From NCBI GenBank assembly GCA_963838375.1, contig CAWIQY010000015.1:744001-808000 (forward strand): a stretch of 64,000 bases of DNA. Reading direction: 5' to 3'. Below, one piece after another: positions 16,251 through 24,305 of this stretch. A program made the position numbers and the translations under genes. Positions within the stretch are counted from its first letter, which is position 1, and every line of letters starts with the position of its first letter. The stretch comes from DVED01 sp963838375. Lineage in GTDB: Bacteria; Cyanobacteriota; Cyanobacteriia; Cyanobacteriales; Geitlerinemataceae. The notes below the pieces were generated by a model. It had not been told where the DNA came from. It ran no database searches and saw nothing but the letters and a program-made list of their open reading frames with translations.

Positions 16251-17240
16251 TTAACCGCCGATTTGAGACATCGTGCGACTGTAATTCCCCATTTCTGTAC
16301 CGCTATCCCGAAGTTTGAAATTAATTTCAGGTTTGAGTACCAAAAGTTGACAAATACGATCGCGTAATTCTTCCACAGAAACTCCCTCGCGCCAACTCGT
16401 TTTCAGATCGAGTTGTCCCGTTTCATTCAGCAGACACGGACGCAACCAGCCATCGGCAGATAAGCGCATTCGGTTGCAACGATCGCAAAAACACTCCGAC
16501 ATTTGACTGATAAATCCTAACGTTCCTTTAGCGCCAGGAATTTGAAAAATATCGGCAGGTCCTGCACCCGTCACTTGCGATTCTACTAACCCATAAACAT
16601 CGCGAATTTGCTGCCGCAACTTTTCAGAAGAAATCCATCCTTCAGCGTTAAATAAATCCGAATTACCAATCGGCATGAACTCGATAAAACGGACGTGCCA
16701 CGCGCGATCGATCGACAGTGCCGCCAAATCTAGAACTTCGCGATCGTTCACTCCTGGAATCACCACCACGTTCAATTTAAGCGGATTGAACCCTACCTCA
16801 TAAGCAGTCTGAATGCCCTCCCACGTCTGCTGCCAACGGCTTTTTCCCCGATTTCCGATAATTTTGTCAAATGTCTCGGCATCGAGAGAATCGAGGCTGA
16901 TATTGAGGCGGCGCAACCCGGCATCGTGCAGTTCTTGCGCTTTGGCTGTCAGCAAAAATCCATTGGTGGTCATTGCCAAGTCTTGAGTTTCGGGAAAGGC
17001 AGCAATCCCCCGAACGATGTCCGCAACATCGGGACGCAGCAAAGGTTCTCCTCCCGTCAGTCGGAAGCGACGGAATCCCACGGGAATAAAAACTTCGCGA
17101 ATTAAGCTGAGGAGTTCGTCGGCGGTGAGTAAGTTTTGTTGCAGTACGTAGTTGAGTTCTGTGCCTTCTGGCATACAGTACTGACAGCGGAAATTGCATC
17201 GATCGATCAGGCTAATACGCAGGTAGTCTACAGGGTTCAT
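16251..17240 (-). CDS. moaA: GTP 3',8-cyclase MoaA
   Basis: 329 aa. Radical SAM enzyme for the first step of molybdenum cofactor synthesis. The N-terminal cluster motif is RCNFRCQYCMPEG (CxxxCxxC); RLTGGEPLLRPD, LAMTTNGFLL and RRLNISLDSLDAETFDKI follow. The C-terminal second [4Fe-4S] cluster site is CFCDRCNRMRLSADGWLRPCL. It ends with a GG-like tail shortened to SQIGG, consistent with MoaA. Start MNPVDYLRISLIDRCNF at 17240. It converges with the histidine kinase gene (stops about 65 bp apart). Upstream is a GGTAATT heptamer run (17284-17303). Confidence 0.95.
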   Translation of the reverse strand: MNPVDYLRISLIDRCNFRCQYCMPEGTELNYVLQQNLLTADELLSLIREVFIPVGFRRFRLTGGEPLLRPDVADIVRGIAAFPETQDLAMTTNGFLLTAKAQELHDAGLRRLNISLDSLDAETFDKIIGNRGKSRWQQTWEGIQTAYEVGFNPLKLNVVVIPGVNDREVLDLAALSIDRAWHVRFIEFMPIGNSDLFNAEGWISSEKLRQQIRDVYGLVESQVTGAGPADIFQIPGAKGTLGFISQMSECFCDRCNRMRLSADGWLRPCLLNETGQLDLKTSWREGVSVEELRDRICQLLVLKPEINFKLRDSGTEMGNYSRTMSQIGG

Positions 17241-17472
17241 ACTCGGGGTTCTCCGGATTCTGTGGTGATAATCTTAACGGACGGGTAATTGGTAATTGGT
17301 AATATTGGTGATTCAATGTCTACAATCTATTACCAGCAAGCTATAAACTATCATCCATACTCAAGTTTGCTTCCTCAGGCAAAAAGACTTACTCTACAAT
17401 CCTAGAAAGTTTACAATTTTTTGAATACTCTTATCTAACCGATTTTACCAAATAAATTTACAACTCAAAGAG

Positions 17473-17943
17473 ATGAAATCAATTACATTTTTTCTGGCTG
17501 ATACAGACACCACTCATGCTTTAGGAATGCAGTTAGGACGATCGCTCAACGCCGGATGTGTTATTCTCCTGGAGGGAGATTTAGGTGCGGGAAAAACTAC
17601 CCTGATTCAAGGACTGGGAGCGGGTTTAGGCATTACCGATGCGATCGTCAGTCCCACTTTTACCCTCATTAATGAGTATCCAGAAGGTCGAGTTCCTCTT
17701 TATCACTTCGATCTGTATCGGTTAGATTCCGAGGAAGTAGAAGGATTGCAACCGGAAATTTACTGGGAAGGCATGGAAGTCGATCAGGGAATTGTGGCGA
17801 TCGAATGGTCGGAACGTCTTCCTGACAAACCGTCTAATTATTTGCAAATTTGTTTGACGCATCGGGAAGATTCTCGGCAAGTTGAATTGACGATCGTGGG
17901 ATCGATCGATCTAGATTTGCAGAAAGTCACTAATTTTTCTTGA
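17473..17943 (+). CDS. tsaE: tRNA threonylcarbamoyladenosine biosynthesis ATPase TsaE
   Basis: 156 aa. TsaE works with TsaB and TsaD in making t6A37 in ANN-decoding tRNAs. It has the Walker A LLEGDLGAGKTTLIQGLGAGLG at residues 32-50, IVSPTFTLINEY, the histidine-containing LYHFDLYRLDSEEVE, and IVAIEWSERLPD. ATG start at 17473. The next small gene starts about 60 bp downstream on the same strand and may be co-transcribed. Confidence 0.95.
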   Translation: MKSITFFLADTDTTHALGMQLGRSLNAGCVILLEGDLGAGKTTLIQGLGAGLGITDAIVSPTFTLINEYPEGRVPLYHFDLYRLDSEEVEGLQPEIYWEGMEVDQGIVAIEWSERLPDKPSNYLQICLTHREDSRQVELTIVGSIDLDLQKVTNFS

Positions 17944-18003
17944 TTTTTCTTGATACACTTTGACCCAGAATACCAGAATTCGTTTATTTCCGAAAAAGAC
18001 TTT

Positions 18004-18240
18004 ATGGAATCTAGAAAAAAATTGGTATCTATCAATATCAAAATCACAAAAGCTCAAAGAGACTGGTTGGCTGACATAGCCAGTCAAGTCAGAGACAATA
18101 ACGAGGAACCGGTACCTCCTGGCGATTCAGTTTTTCCACAGCACTTATTGGGAATTGCTATAGATTTGTTACAAGCCAGTGAAGTTGATTGGAGTCAAAT
18201 TAGGACTATTCAGGATTTACGAAAACATTTAAACCTATAA
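18004..18240 (+). CDS. small protein of unknown function, possibly DNA-binding (78 aa)
   Basis: I place the start at the ATG at 18004, which gives MESRKKLVSINIKITKAQRDWLADIASQ; an upstream ATG/TTG at 17950 would add 18 residues of poor quality. The first strand plus amphipathic helix (LVSINIKITKAQRDWLADIAS) resembles a ribbon-helix-helix arrangement, and VFPQHLLGIAIDLLQA plus WSQIRTIQDLRKHL would be further helices. Low GC relative to neighbours, like the restriction-modification genes that follow, suggests it belongs to the same acquired block and could regulate it; this is inference. Confidence 0.5.
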   Translation: MESRKKLVSINIKITKAQRDWLADIASQVRDNNEEPVPPGDSVFPQHLLGIAIDLLQASEVDWSQIRTIQDLRKHLNL

Positions 18241-18255
18241 TACTATAAGAGTTTT

Positions 18256-18333
18256 ATGAGTTTAGATGATGTGATATCTATGCCAAATCTGGGTAAGTTA
18301 ACTTATCTCATGACTGATTTATTGGTAATTTGA
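18256..18333 (+). CDS. 25-codon leader-like reading frame coupled to the restriction gene
   Basis: ATG at 18256 opens a frame MSLDDVISMPNLGKLTYL... of 25 codons whose TGA stop shares its A with the ATG at 18333, the likely original start of the endonuclease gene (TGATG overlap). Such overlaps usually mean translational coupling. It could be a leader peptide, part of a control element, or chance. No family is recognised. Confidence 0.25.
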   Translation: MSLDDVISMPNLGKLTYLMTDLLVI

Positions 18334-18998
18334 TGGCAGGATATAATAGAGGCGATACTTATGAACAAACTGTTTTTAATATTCTGATTTCGAAAAATTA
18401 ATTGCGCCTGATTCAAAAAAGAGGTGGTGCAGGACATCAAACAGATATTAAATTTCTACATTGTGGTAGTGAACAGGGTTTAGAAGTTAAGCTAGACCTG
18501 AAAGCTGATTACGGACAACGAATGTTGAAATGGGAACAAGGAGTATGGAGTTGGCGGGTTGATGATTCTGTGACTCAGCTTTACACAGATCTAGGAATTT
18601 TAAATTCTATTAATCAAAAATTGATAACTCCTTATAGATATACAGTTCTCCCTTTCGAGAATATACGGCTAGAGCATAAAAAAGCAGATCAAAAAAGTTT
18701 TGAATCAAGTCATCAAATTGATATAGAAGCATTGTATCAGTTTTACAAAAAGAGAAATTGCCATTATATTCAAATTGGTGGATACGGGTTTTATCATCTA
18801 GATAGAGATATCCTGAATCTGGGGACATCTCAGTTTCAGTGTCAAATGAAATTGAGGTTGCGAGCCAAAACTATACATAGTAATCCAATTTATAATTATG
18901 GATTTTACGCAGTTTTAAAAACAACGGGTAGACCCAAAAAGTCTGAATTTGATATCGAAGAAAAAGAGGGGCGATTGTTTCCACCCATCCACCCTTAA
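18333..18998 (+). pseudogene. type II restriction endonuclease (PD-(D/E)XK) with in-frame stop at codon 23
   Basis: From ATG 18333 the frame reads MAGYNRGDTYEQTVFNILIS, KN, then TAA at 18399-18401, then continues without a shift as LRLIQKRGGAGHQTDIKFLHCG and on to 18998. The segment GHQTDIKF...EQGLEVKLD has the spacing of a PD-(D/E)XK nuclease core (Asp, then Glu-x-Lys), so the catalytic residues lie after the stop. The rest is a plausible DNA-binding part rich in Tyr, His and Lys (HLDRDIL...). It converges with a cytosine-5 methyltransferase gene, with stops 5 bp apart, the layout of a type II system. Either the nuclease is inactivated, or translation restarts at the TTG at 18402 immediately after the stop, giving a 198-aa protein. 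Confidence 0.65.
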
Positions 18999-19003
18999 AG
19001 AAT

Positions 19004-20173
19004 CTAAAAAAGCGAAAGTTGAATAAACTCATCCCGATCAAGAGTATTTTTATATGAAAAGGCTTGAGAACGAATTTTTTTTATATTATCTATTGATACC
19101 GATCGATCCATAACCTCCTTGAGTTTATCTAGTTTGATGATAGTTTCCCCAATGGATTTAGCGAGCAATGGCGGAACAGCATTCCCAATCTGTTTCCATT
19201 GTTGAGTGAGACTCCCGCTAAAAATATAACTGGGGGGAAAAGATTGAATTGCTGCCGCTTCTCGTGCTGTTAAATAGCGATTCTCGGTTGGATGGTAGTA
19301 GGTTGCACGACTCGTATTGATTGTATTTGAACAACAACTACGATCGAGTCGATTAAGTTTTGCTTCTCTAAATCTTGATTCATGAAGTCTTGACCAATCT
19401 ACGGGAAACCAAAGTTTTTTGGGAAGATAAGAGACTTGATCTTTTTCATACCTAATACTTTTCCCTTCAGGAATATAACTCAATCTTTGTTTTTCCAACT
19501 CATTGGGAATTTTGGCTCGTTCGAGATCGTGGTTAAAAACTCGACCTTTTTCCTCGATGAGGTTCAAAAAAGCCCAACCCACCGTTCTTGGAGGAGGGAG
19601 ATCGCGAGAGTCTTTCTCTGAGTCTTGAAATAAAGAATCGGGATAAAGATTTCCAAGCCCAAATCGATTTCCTAATAAAATCGTCCTTCTTCGTCTTTCA
19701 GGAACTCCATAGTGATGCGCGGAAAGAACTTTTATATCTACAGTATATCCAATTTCAGTAAAGCAGTCGATCATCTTTTTTAAAATGACTTCATTCTTTT
19801 TCGATAAAAGACCTGTAACATTTTCCATGACCACATAGTTAGGCTTAAATGAATTGACAACTCTAATAAATTCTAAAAACAAAAAGTTTCTTTTATCGTT
19901 TCGATCGTTCTGACCGATAGTCGAAAAACCCTGACAGGAAGGGCCTCCACAAATTAAGTCAACTTGACGATCTCCCATAACTTGTTGAATTTGCTGGCTC
20001 GAAATATCCCGAATATCTCCGAGAATTGTTTCGGAATGAGGATGATTCAATCTAAAGGTTTCAATGGCAGCTTTATCGTAGTCGATCGCCACCAAACATT
20101 CCCACCCCGCCATCTCTAATCCGCAAGACATTCCGCCAGCACCAGAGAATAAATCTACAAATGTTTTACTCAT
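19004..20173 (-). CDS. DNA (cytosine-5-)-methyltransferase
   Basis: 389 aa. Motif I DLFSGAGGMSCGLEMAG (residues 7-23) binds S-adenosylmethionine; motif IV GGPSCQGFS has the catalytic Cys80, in the PSCQ rather than PPCQ form; motif VI is VVMENVTG; motif VIII HYGVPERRRRTILLG; motif X PPLLAKSIGETI with QIGNAVPP before it. The variable region about residues 190-300 (FPVDWSRLHESRFREAKLNRLDRSCCSNTI) is the target recognition domain; the sequence recognised cannot be read from it. It faces the broken nuclease gene, so today it may act as a solitary methylase. GC content is lower than in the flanking housekeeping genes, which fits horizontal transfer. Confidence 0.9.
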   Translation of the reverse strand: MSKTFVDLFSGAGGMSCGLEMAGWECLVAIDYDKAAIETFRLNHPHSETILGDIRDISSQQIQQVMGDRQVDLICGGPSCQGFSTIGQNDRNDKRNFLFLEFIRVVNSFKPNYVVMENVTGLLSKKNEVILKKMIDCFTEIGYTVDIKVLSAHHYGVPERRRRTILLGNRFGLGNLYPDSLFQDSEKDSRDLPPPRTVGWAFLNLIEEKGRVFNHDLERAKIPNELEKQRLSYIPEGKSIRYEKDQVSYLPKKLWFPVDWSRLHESRFREAKLNRLDRSCCSNTINTSRATYYHPTENRYLTAREAAAIQSFPPSYIFSGSLTQQWKQIGNAVPPLLAKSIGETIIKLDKLKEVMDRSVSIDNIKKIRSQAFSYKNTLDRDEFIQLSLF

Positions 20174-20254
20174 TTTCTTACTTTTTTCTCGAACATCAAG
20201 GGTATTTCCTGATTTTAAACCTTTTGAGCTAGCTATTTAGCCAAGTTATACTAA

Positions 20255-20452
20255 AACCATCAACGCAAAACCGCCTACGTGCAACCCGAACACCACCACA
20301 TCCTGCGGCGCATTGCCTTCGAGCAGCGTTGCAGCATTGCCGATGTGTTGGATACCGTCTTGGAGCAAGCCGACTGGGAGGCAGTCGCTCGAGAATCTGG
20401 GAAGAAACCCACCCAACGATCTCAGGAACGATCGAGTCGGTATAACGTTTAA
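20255..20452 (+). pseudogene. remnant of an RHH-type or similar small DNA-binding protein
   Basis: An open stretch without a proper ATG reads QRKTAYVQPEHHHILRRIAF, EQRCSIADVLDTVLEQADWE and ends with a polar tail and stop at 20452. Helix content and length (about 60 aa) resemble the small ribbon-helix-helix antitoxin-like proteins. A GTG at 20279 is the only in-frame start and would cut the strand. I think it is the leftover of a small regulator gene at the edge of the restriction-modification block. The rest of 20174-20615 shows nothing else. Confidence 0.35.
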
Positions 20453-20615
20453 CGATTAACTCTAAAGTTAAACTAAATTCTCAGCGCAAGATTTCCTCTC
20501 AAACGCGATACTGGAGAAGCGAGATCGTTATAGGATGTAGCAGTTTGGATGTAAAAGCCAAATGCCTGGTGGACTGCGAGCTGCTCCAAGCTGCCTAACA
20601 TTTACCAAGAATTGT

Positions 20616-21578
20616 ATGAGTGAAATGACACGGGGAAAACGAAAACACACTGCTACACTAGAAGTTCAGCTTCTGCGCGAAGGCATTGTGGAGTCCATCC
20701 ACCAAGTGCGAGCCGTTGTCTGCGATAATCGAGGTCGAGTGATGTCGATGGCAGGCAATGGGGAAGATAGTACGTTTATTCGATCGGCCCTCAAGCCGTT
20801 TCAAGCGCTAGCAGTGACGACAACGGGGACGCTAGAACGCTACAGTCTCACCGATCGAGATTTGGCGATTATCTGTAGTTCCCATCAAGGCACAATCGAA
20901 CAAGCCAGACAAGTGTTTAGCATTCTGTGGCACTGCCATGTCGATCCCTCCCAGCTTCAGTGTCCCATTCCTCCCGGAAAGCAATCGACCTTGGAATACA
21001 ATTGTTCCGGCAAACACGCGGGAATGCTGGCGGTGTGTCAACAACGCAATTGGCCCCTGGAAAGCTATTTGCAGCCCAACCATCCCGTCCAAACTTTAAT
21101 TTTGAGCAAAATTGGCGAAATGTTGGGAATGCCGCCTGCGGAGTTTATTGGCGCTCGCGATGACTGTGGCGCTCCCACGTATTTGATGCCGTTAGACCAG
21201 ATGGCGCGTTTGTACGCGCAGTTGGCATCGGGAGATAACTTGGATATGGAACGCATCGTTCGCGCCATGACCCATCACCCAAATATGGTGGCGGGAGAAG
21301 GACAGTTCGATACGGAACTGATGCGCTTAACAGAAGGCGAATTGGTGAGTAAGTCCGGCGCCGAAGGGATTCAGTGCATCGGTCGCGTCGGGGAAGGGAT
21401 GGGGTTGGCGATTAAGGTAGCAGACGGAGCCAAACGCGCCAAGCACGCCGCAGCGATCGATCTGTTGCGACAAATGGGTTGGATCACTCCAGACATCGCC
21501 GAAACCTTAGCTGAAACCTTTATGAGTCTAGGCAATTACAAACGCTTGGAAGTACAGGGAGAACTGACGATGTTATAA
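20616..21578 (+). CDS. L-asparaginase of the thermolabile (AnsA/type II Rhizobium-like, PF06089) family
   Basis: The ATG at 20616 (MSEMTRGKRKHTATLEVQLLREGIVES) gives 320 aa; the frame is open from 20562 but the extra 18 residues look unrelated. This family is distinct from E. coli-type asparaginases and was defined by Rhizobium etli AnsA. Conserved pieces: HQVRAVVCDNRGRV, STFIRSALKPFQALAVT with the serine and lysine proposed as catalytic, SSHQGTIEQ, LEYNCSGKHAGMLAVC, ARDDCGAPTY, GAEGIQCIGR and GLAIKVADGAKRAK. It should hydrolyse L-asparagine to aspartate and ammonia in the cytoplasm. No signal peptide. It is followed by the initiator tRNA gene. Confidence 0.85.
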   Translation: MSEMTRGKRKHTATLEVQLLREGIVESIHQVRAVVCDNRGRVMSMAGNGEDSTFIRSALKPFQALAVTTTGTLERYSLTDRDLAIICSSHQGTIEQARQVFSILWHCHVDPSQLQCPIPPGKQSTLEYNCSGKHAGMLAVCQQRNWPLESYLQPNHPVQTLILSKIGEMLGMPPAEFIGARDDCGAPTYLMPLDQMARLYAQLASGDNLDMERIVRAMTHHPNMVAGEGQFDTELMRLTEGELVSKSGAEGIQCIGRVGEGMGLAIKVADGAKRAKHAAAIDLLRQMGWITPDIAETLAETFMSLGNYKRLEVQGELTML

Positions 21579-21594
21579 AGATCTCGATGGGGGG

Positions 21595-21624
21595 TTGCGC
21601 TTTTCGGGAGGTTAGGTATATACT
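21595..21624 (+). promoter_or_regulatory. probable sigma-70-type promoter of the initiator tRNA
   Basis: TTGCGC at 21595-21600 and TATACT at 21619-21624, spaced 18 bp, 12 bp before the mature 5' end of the tRNA. Position and spacing fit a sigma-70 promoter; it begins 16 bp after the asparaginase stop codon. Confidence 0.5.
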
Positions 21625-21635
21625 GTTACACATGG

Positions 21636-21712
<77 letters not shown>

Positions 21713-21718
21713 AAGTGA

Positions 21719-21755
21719 AAAGGTCTTGTAACTGAGGTTGCAAGACCTTTTTTAT
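21719..21755 (+). terminator. rho-independent terminator after tRNA-fMet
   Basis: AAGGTCTTG pairs with CAAGACCTT (with AAC/GTT adding inner pairs), followed by TTTTTT. Confidence 0.85.
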
Positions 21756-21778
21756 TAGTCGCGAAACGATACGAGTCT

Positions 21779-21820
21779 AAAATTACCAATTACCAATTAC
21801 CAATTACCAATTCCCGATTC
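21779..21820. repeat. heptameric array ATTACCA at the end of pgeF
   Basis: Four ATTACCA units followed by variant units. Read on the minus strand they encode the final residues LVIGNW and the stop codon of pgeF. Confidence 0.75.
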
Positions 21821-22591
21821 CCACTGACAATTCCCGACCACTGGACATTTTTCTGTCCGGTGCGACGGTAGGAAAAGAAATTTTTTGAATCTTGGTAGGT
21901 GCAGTGAGGGGCGATCGAAATTTGTTCTGGACTCAATCCCAATCGATCGAGTTGTAAGGCGATACAGGCACGAATATCCAAGCGGACTCGATCGGGTTCA
22001 GGATCGCGCAGAACTGGGGAATTGGGTAAGGCATCCATTCGATCGAGGCAGGTTTGGGGATCGTCTTCTCCATCAAGGATCGTTGCACCCACAAGGACTG
22101 CAACATCGGCTGAAACTTGATAGACTTCTCCCGAAATCGCTCGGACCCATAGCGACCCGTAAATCTTCGATTTGACTGCCTTGTGCCTGCAATTGGACGA
22201 TCGCCCTGGGAACGATTTTTGCCGCTGTGCCTCGCCAACCGGAATGAATGGCGGCAACCTGTCCGGTAGGATCGTCCCCAATCAAAACTGGAGTACAATC
22301 GGCTGAACACACCCAAACCGCGTGCTGAGATTGTCTCGTCAGCAAACCGTCGGCGGGGTGGAACTCGGCAACCGATGCGGATAACGGGACGATCGGATCG
22401 GTTTCTACAACAACATTTCCGTGAACTTGTTGCGTGCGATAAACTTCAGCTTGTGGATGCAGTGCCTCTGTCAAAGAAAGCGGCGCATTGGGAGAAAAGT
22501 GCTGGGTAAAAAAGCCGTGTTGCCACGGTTCTAGGAGACTACAGGTTAAATAGGGTTTTCCTTGCCAAGTTTGCCAATGCCAAGCGTGCAT
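21790..22591 (-). pseudogene. pgeF: peptidoglycan editing factor PgeF / polyphenol oxidase, one frameshift
   Basis: Two overlapping frames make one protein. From ATG 22591 (MHAWHWQTWQGKPYL) the first reads QHGFFTQHFS, TQQVHGNVVVE, ADGLLTRQ, WVCSADCTPVLI, VAAIHSGWRGTAAKIV and LRVAMGP, then derails. The second frame takes over with AISGEVYQVSADVA...LDIRACIALQLDRLGLSPEQISIAPHCTYQD...FFSYRRTG. An extra base near 22141 (T on the plus strand) accounts for the break between GP and AIS. The family has a Cys-His zinc site (His in VHGN, Cys in SADC, His in HSGWRG) and removes misincorporated L-Ser from peptidoglycan precursors. All metal residues lie before the break. Sequencing error or true inactivation cannot be told apart here. 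Confidence 0.8.
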
Positions 22592-22708
22592 AATCAGCGA
22601 TCGTCCGTATGAAAACATCCCCTATGGTAGCGTAGAGCTGGTTTCTGGGGGAGTCGGGTCGGCTGGGAGAGCCAAGTTTATACTAGAGTCAAAATGCGAG
22701 GGGAAGCC

Positions 22709-23311
22709 ATGGTAAGCGTGAATGCGATGACGGGTGAAATGCCGATCGTGTTGCAGTTTGCACCGACGATCGATTTGAGTGATGAGATGTTTTTCCAATT
22801 TTGTCAGGTGAATCGGGATTGGCGATTTGAGCGCAGTGCACGAGGAGATTTAGTGATTATGTCACCAACAGGTTCGGAAACCGGGGGAAGAAATTTCGGA
22901 CTCACAGTTCAATTAGGGATTTGGGTGAGGCGAGATGGTACGGGTCAGGGTTTTGATTCTAGCACGGGGTTCCGGTTGCCCAATGGTGCAGTTCGATCGC
23001 CGGATGCATCTTGGATTCGACTCGATCGGTATCGTGCGATTCCTCTAGAACAACGGCAAAAATTTGCCCCCATTTGTCCCGATTTTGTCATTGAATTACG
23101 ATCGCCTAGCGATAACCTGGAAATATTACAAGCCAAGATGCAGGAATATTTGGACAATGGCACAGAGTTAGGATGGTTAATCGATCGATCTCAACGACAA
23201 GTCTATATCTATCGTCCGGAAATTCCTGTTGAAATCTTAGAAAATCCGGCAACGGTGAGTGGCGATCCGGTGTTACCCGGATTTGTGCTGGATTTGCAAG
23301 AGATTTGGTAA
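22709..23311 (+). CDS. Uma2-family (DUF820) PD-(D/E)XK nuclease-like protein
   Basis: Two ATGs are possible; the second at 22709 has GAGGGGA about 6 bases upstream, whereas the first (22694) has none, so I take 22709 (200 aa). The fold is that of the Uma2 family: LSDEMFFQFCQVNRDWRFERSARGDLVIMSP, GGRNFGLTVQLGIWVR, RLPNGAVRSPDASWIRLDRY (Asp of the core), PDFVIELRSPSDNLEILQAKMQEYLDNGTELGWLIDR (Glu-x-Arg/Ser in place of Glu-x-Lys), VYIYRP. The family is amplified in cyanobacteria, has no demonstrated target, and the weak E-x-K position is typical of it. A truncated relative lies at 4.6 kb. Confidence 0.8.
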   Translation: MVSVNAMTGEMPIVLQFAPTIDLSDEMFFQFCQVNRDWRFERSARGDLVIMSPTGSETGGRNFGLTVQLGIWVRRDGTGQGFDSSTGFRLPNGAVRSPDASWIRLDRYRAIPLEQRQKFAPICPDFVIELRSPSDNLEILQAKMQEYLDNGTELGWLIDRSQRQVYIYRPEIPVEILENPATVSGDPVLPGFVLDLQEIW

Positions 23312-23370
23312 CGAGTTGGAATCGACGTAATATAAGGCTGTTCGGGAAGCCGGTTCTTTTCACCCAGCGA

Positions 23371-23400
23371 TATTACTTATTACTTATTACTTATTACTTA
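23371..23400. repeat. heptameric repeat TTACTTA, four copies
   Basis: Lies directly upstream of birA, ending 6 bp before its start codon, so it occupies the position of the ribosome-binding region. Confidence 0.7.
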
Positions 23401-23406
23401 ATATAA

Positions 23407-24174
23407 ATGTCCACCCCCAGCCAATTTGTCATTCATCGCTTCGATCGACTCAATTCTACCAACCAAACATTGTGGGAATTCGTCGATGGCGATGCTGTTG
23501 CGGGAACAGTTATCATTGCTGCCGAACAGTCAGCCGGACGAGGACAGTGGGGGCGTCAGTGGACTTCCTCTCGCGGCGGATTGTATCTCTCAGCCTATTG
23601 GACGCCTAGAATTCCAGCCCAGCAAGTGTTACGGTTAACGCTGTGTAGCGCTTGGGGAATTGCTGTTGTCTTGCGCGATCGAGGCATTCCTGTTGCTCTG
23701 AAATGGCCCAACGATTTGGTTCTGGCGGGTCGCAAATTGGGTGGGATTTTGACCCAAACGCGGGTGAAAGGGGGAGCGATCGCGGCGGCGGTGGTTGGCG
23801 TCGGCATCAACTGGGAAAATCCAGTTCCAGAAACCGGAATTAACCTACAATCCTTTTGGCAAGAATACCAGAAAACCCCAACGATCGCCACCTTAGACGA
23901 ACTCGCAGAAATTATCCTCCAAGGACTAGCCAGAGGTTGGCAATTTTGTCAGCCAGAAAGTATAGCGGCACTCCTTCAAGCTTATAATGCGTTGTTGGTC
24001 AATGTCGGGCAATGGGTGGAAATTGAGTCTGGGAGGGGAGAAGTAGTCCGCGTCGAAGCCGATGGCAGATTGCGAGTCCGTCTCCATTCAGACGCACTCG
24101 AGAACGGTCGGGAAATGTTGCTCGAACCGGGTCAGATTTCTCTGGGGTACAATTTTCAGACGATCGAAACTTAA
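23407..24174 (+). CDS. birA: biotin--[acetyl-CoA carboxylase] ligase BirA
   Basis: 255 aa, catalytic and C-terminal SH3-like domains only; the DNA-binding helix-turn-helix of E. coli BirA is absent, so it is a class I ligase without repressor role. Motifs: RFDRLNSTNQTLWEF, EQSAGRGQWGRQWTSSRGGLYLS (biotinoyl-AMP loop GRGQ/RxW), LKWPNDLVLAGRKLGGILTQ (catalytic Lys), VVGVGINWENPVP, and a C-terminal domain VGQWVEIESGRGEVVRVEADGRLRVRL. It attaches biotin to AccB. The start ATG at 23407 follows a TTACTTA heptamer array without a clear Shine-Dalgarno sequence. Confidence 0.93.
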   Translation: MSTPSQFVIHRFDRLNSTNQTLWEFVDGDAVAGTVIIAAEQSAGRGQWGRQWTSSRGGLYLSAYWTPRIPAQQVLRLTLCSAWGIAVVLRDRGIPVALKWPNDLVLAGRKLGGILTQTRVKGGAIAAAVVGVGINWENPVPETGINLQSFWQEYQKTPTIATLDELAEIILQGLARGWQFCQPESIAALLQAYNALLVNVGQWVEIESGRGEVVRVEADGRLRVRLHSDALENGREMLLEPGQISLGYNFQTIET

Positions 24175-24305
24175 TCGACGATCGATCTTTTCCCCATGTC
24201 ACTTCACCAATATCGACCCAACTTCGGTAACATTAACAGAGTTTGAATTTTGGGCAGCTCTCTAGGACTCACGAAGTTTCAAATTTGTCAACGCGGTAGG
24301 AACCT

